Positions 60,238 to 64,000 of a stretch of DNA of 64,000 bases are shown in pieces. The position numbers were made by a program, and so were the translations under genes. The stretch is from Ipomoea triloba (Eukaryota > Streptophyta > Magnoliopsida > Solanales > Convolvulaceae): assembly GCF_003576645.1 (NCBI RefSeq), contig NC_044919.1, positions 31,695,899-31,759,898 on the forward strand. Direction: 5' to 3'. The notes beneath the pieces are model-generated. The model was not told the DNA's origin and searched no databases. It was given only the letters and a program-made list of their open reading frames with translations. Every line of letters begins with the position of its first letter. Within the stretch, counting starts at the first letter, position 1.

Positions 60238-62231
60238 TTCAGTATTGCGGTTTCTTGAAATATGTTCAATGAATTTATGAAGACTGTGTTTAGCTGATCC
60301 ACCTTCTAACATGTTTGGTTGGATGTAGTTTAGGGGGAATTGTAATTCATTGAATTGCAATTCAGTGAATTCCCAAACTACAGTGTTTGGTTGGAGGGAA
60401 TTGCAATTCTGCAGAATTGCAATTCTCTCCAAATGATGAATTACAATTCATGGGGTACCCCCCATGAATTGCAATTCGGTGGAGAGGAGGGGCAATTTGT
60501 TGGTGTAAAGACAATTTTGCCCCTCCTCCGATACCCTTTGTCTTTTTTATAATAATAATAATTATTATTATTATTATTTTGAAAGAGAATTATTATTATT
60601 ATTATTATTTTGAATGAATTATTATTATTATACTTATTATTATTATTATTATTTTTTGAAAGAATTATTATTATTATTATTATTATTACTACTATTACTA
60701 CTATTATTACTATTACTACAACATCTACTACAACATAAGGGCATTTTAGTCATTTTGTCACTTTTTACTTTTCAATTCCATGTACTCATATTTCTGCATA
60801 CCAAACACTGTAATTTCAATTCCTATTTTATTCATTGAATTGTAATTCCACCGAATTACAATTCTTTTCCACCCTAATTCCTTCCTCCCAACCAAACGCC
60901 ACATAAAGATTGCCTGCACATCTCTCCAATTTTCTTTGCCCTTCTCTTCAATTCTTTACTTTCATTACACTCAGACCCCATAAATCTTCTCACAACTTCT
61001 GCAATTTCTCTTCTTCTCACTATACCATCATCATCACACCCCTTCTTCACCTTCCACACAATCTTCCAATCTTCCACAATCATCTTGCTGTTCGTAAGCT
61101 GATCATGAGATATCGGAAAAGCAAGAAAAGGAACGCCGGCGAACGCCCCTTCTTTGACGGAATTCCACCCGCAATGCGTCCAAAACCCGCCCACAGAGCG
61201 GTGGCGCAACACCCTCAGTTGATCACACCACGGCACTATTAACCCCTGCTTGCCGCCTCTCTCCCTTAGCCGCTCCACGCGCCACCCAGAAGAAACGAAC
61301 TCCGCTTTCATGGACGCCGGTGACGATCTCTTCCAACTGCTCAGCTGAAAGTGAGAGAAAGCTTCCCTGAGAAATATACAACACGGAACACGCGGGTTGA
61401 GCATCAAGCCAGGTCAGGTAATCTGGCCTTTCGCCATCGCCTTTGATAGGGAAGTAATTAGGAATTGCGGTGCCAATGGAATAGATAGGGGTTTTGAGTT
61501 TAGGTGTGAGAGCTTCAATGGCGGCGGATTCCAGCTCCGCCACGGAAGTGAACCGAAGGTATTGTGCTGCAGAGATAATATCAAGAAAAAACGAACGCAT
61601 AGCTGGACCTGGATGTTTGGCATGGAGTATTGGCGGAAGATCCTTGACAGGAATTGAAGAAACTCCAGGGATGTAGTCTACCACTTCATCTCCTTTCTCT
61701 GCAATGTCACGTCGTTAATGAATAACTCCAATTTTGCCACCTTAATATATAGGCAAACAAGCAATCACAGGGAAACCAGTTTAGGTTGATTGGCTCACGT
61801 AAGATTTTTTCTCTCATATATATTTGATTAGGTTTATTAGTTTGGTTTGGTTGAGCTGCTATAGATTATTTGACATCAATCAGTGTGTTTATATAAAGTT
61901 TACACGGCGGCGACGCAAGACTGTCAAGAAGACGGTCGACGGGAGCTTCCATTTCCGTATACACGGCTTTCAGGAACTCAGTGTAAACTTTCGCTCGGAT
62001 CAACTCAGAAGGAATGACGTTATGTATAGCGCCAAATCGAAGGTTCGCCGGCTTATTAGCATCATCATCATCGGAGTTGAGGAATCCGAGCCACTCTTCA
62101 GTGATGAGAAATTCTGGTCGCGCCATTGCTATGATCTTGCAAAGGTTCATCAAGGGATTCACATGGCCTCTTCCCGGGAACGGTACGGCAACTATGTGCA
62201 GTGAGAAATCCGGGTCAACCCTTGAACCCAT
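60238..62231 (-). pseudogene. UGT87A-type glycosyltransferase copy E, multiply damaged
   Basis: Exon 1 starts at 62231 (MGSRVDPDFSLHIVAVPF) but homology ends near 61915 after ..DRLLDSLA, so the last third of exon 1 and the donor are lost. Four codons (FVVT) are also missing near 62105. Exon 2 starts at 61698 (..MVDYIPGVSSIPVKD). An 8-base deletion near 61276 shifts the frame after ..RFFWVAR. The PSPG box remains readable in the new frame. A Tourist-like MITE (60310-60903) sits in the last codons, with the final residues (..KFIEHISRNRN) left of it at 60306-60238. No functional product is possible. Confidence 0.93.
60310..60903. mobile_element. Tourist-like MITE inside the 3' end of UGT E
   Basis: 594 bp flanked by TAA (60307-60309, 60904-60906). 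Ends CATGTTTGGTTGG and CCAACCAAACGCCACA are imperfect inverted repeats, with inner GAATTGTAATTCA palindromes. The interior carries an expanded (TTA/ATT)n microsatellite at about 60548-60720. It interrupts the C-terminal coding region of UGT copy E. Confidence 0.82.
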
Positions 62232-64000
62232 GTTGAAGAAGAAGAAGAAGTGAGGCAAATACAGAGAGAATCACAACTTTCTTTGTGATTACGTTGACCG
62301 GATCGGAGCTTTAGGATTACAGATTACTACTCCATCAATTGCTCGGTTTCACGAAACATCAAACAAAAGTAGCGAATACACACAGAATCACAAACAAATC
62401 GGCATCTATCAATGTAAGAAATATTGTTTGATTATATATTCTCTTTAACTATGAATAGAGAGAGAAAGGTACCGCCATAGTGGCACGCATCATTGAGCTC
62501 CTTTTAAAGCAATAATGATCATCGTCGAAGGTAAGACAGAGTTTTGGCCGCCGGCGCTTTTGAATCGGCGCACGGAAAAGGTAAGTACGGGTCGGAGTAG
62601 TATATTATTTGTATTCAGTCATACCATACATATATTTGACTGACTAGTAAATTACAGTCAGTCATATAGAGAAGACAAAATTAAATTATTGAAGTAAAAA
62701 ATAGCTTAAGATATACGGCTGTCAAGCATGTGCTTCTCACCTACGTAACAGTGTAACACATTAAAACAGAATATAGATCAGAGTAGAAGTTTCTATGAAC
62801 TTCAATTAATTTACAAAATGAATAATGATGGAACCATATATGGGCTGGGTTTAGGGAAAAATGGGTCAAAGAATAGAGATTTATGAGTGAATTGGGTCTA
62901 GGGAATGATAGGAGTTAATGGACAAAGTTTTTTTTAAGTTTAGGCGGGGGTTCAACTGGACTGAGTAATAAAGTTAGAGGCTGAAGTTTAAATATTGCAG
63001 GAATGGATCCAAAGAATGGTAATAATGCATAAAGAATAGGGAGTCATAAAGCTCTTGGGCCCTAGCTATTAACTTAATACGGAGTATTATTTTTCTAGCG
63101 TGCCAATCTTCTTATGGTAACTTAGTTTTATGATGGGCCATCCAGGTCAATTAAAACCATCAAATAATTTTTAATTTTTTATTATACTCAAGTAGTTCAA
63201 ATGGAAGTGTATGTGTTTGCGCGCATTGTAAGAAGGTTTAGGTGAGAATTGATCCCAAAGTAAAAATTGAGAATTGAATAACAGTTCAAGGTTGTTGAAA
63301 AATAAGAAAAAAAAATGACATAATTAGTTTAGTAAAATATTGTAAATTTAAATAGTTGTAATAGTAATCAGTTTAGTTGGCATGAGTGGATGTGCACTCT
63401 CATCTCTTAAGAAGGTCGAGAGTTCAAAATCCCCCCTTGTATGGAAAATCAGAACTTTGTCCTTTAATTAGACTGACCCAATACGAACGGAGATTAGTCT
63501 AAATATAGTAAATACAAGTTTAAAGATGTCTCTGTCTAGTTATAAAATTGACTTTGTGTGTACCTTATTGATAAATCCTAATAGACTGATGAGATCAGTT
63601 CACATTTTCTAAAGGATAAGTTATTCTAACCTCACATATATATACATATACACACACTGAGACCAATTTATGTGTAAACTAGTTGCCATCACCTAAATCG
63701 TTCGCAGTTTGATTTGTGAATTCTGAATAATTCTTAGTATGGCATGGCATCCATGCATTGTTACATGTGTGCAGCAAGGAATATTATTGGAGCAAAGTGA
63801 GTACTGATTAGGTTCTAGAGTCGGCGAAAATTTATGTATCATTGGATGTTTTTTGTTTTTTGTATGCATGTGTAATGCATTTAAAGTTTAAGATATTTAG
63901 TAAAATGTAATGACATTTTTTTTTGCCTCTCGCTTCGATGCCGCAAATCAACGACTATGATGACTAATGAATCAAATGAAAACCTGCACTCAAGTGCCAA
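62232..64000. other. Upstream region of UGT E, partly duplicated from that of UGT A
   Basis: A GAA microsatellite lies next to the E start codon. The part 62590-63390 is homologous to 35210-36290 upstream of copy A. The 62280-62580 stretch is less AT-rich (..CCGCCGGCGCTTTTGAATCGG..) and may be a gene remnant, but no family was recognised. From 63400 to the end nothing was identified. Confidence 0.5.

Noticed and set aside
60614..60838. Poly-Leu open frame
   Set aside because: Encoded by the (TTA)n microsatellite inside a MITE.
1..64000. CRISPR array, bacterial operons, or an antiviral-type defence cassette
   Set aside because: The sequence is plant nuclear. Tandem repeats seen have no regular spacers, and no associated genes were found.

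Overview
The window is nuclear DNA of a dicotyledonous plant. The evidence is split genes with GT-AG introns, chloroplast transit peptides, a plant laccase, a CHX transporter, MIR390, and many plant-type repeats (Ty1/copia LTR elements, MITEs, SINE-like units) in AT-rich spacers. The species cannot be named from the sequence.

Left part (1-30.5 kb): five ordinary single-copy genes separated by long AT-rich spacers. They are a secreted laccase of the LAC3/5/13 type (+, 1822-4094), a CHX cation/proton antiporter (-, 4583-7611), a MIR390 hairpin (-, 14640-14747), a chloroplast Shewanella-like protein phosphatase SLP1 (+, 23467-26205) and plastid malonyl-CoA:ACP transacylase MCAT (+, 27139-30523). 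A tRNA-Gly(GCC) gene lies just after MCAT. Splice sites were worked out by hand. The joined reading frames are 574, 804, 394 and 407 codons for LAC, CHX, SLP1 and MCAT.

Right part (31.7-62.2 kb): a tandem array of five UGT87A-type UDP-glycosyltransferase genes, all on the minus strand, called here A to E. Only A (31757-35172) is intact. B is split by a gag-only LTR retrotransposon with a 5-bp target duplication and also carries a frameshift. C has a 1-bp deletion. D is split by a very young copia element whose two 215-bp LTRs look identical; without the element its frame would be whole. E has lost part of exon 1, has an 8-bp deletion, and has a Tourist-like MITE in its last codons. The block from MCAT exon 6 through the tRNA-Gly to the UGT was duplicated, leaving an MCAT fragment and a decayed tRNA copy between A and B.

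At least six MITEs or foldback elements with recognisable target-site duplications lie in the window. LAC, CHX, MCAT and UGT87A also lie close together on Arabidopsis chromosome 2 (At2g30140 to At2g30240, from memory), so the gene set is probably an old conserved neighbourhood. The most interesting content is this array, in which transposons and small indels have disabled four of five enzyme copies by different routes.
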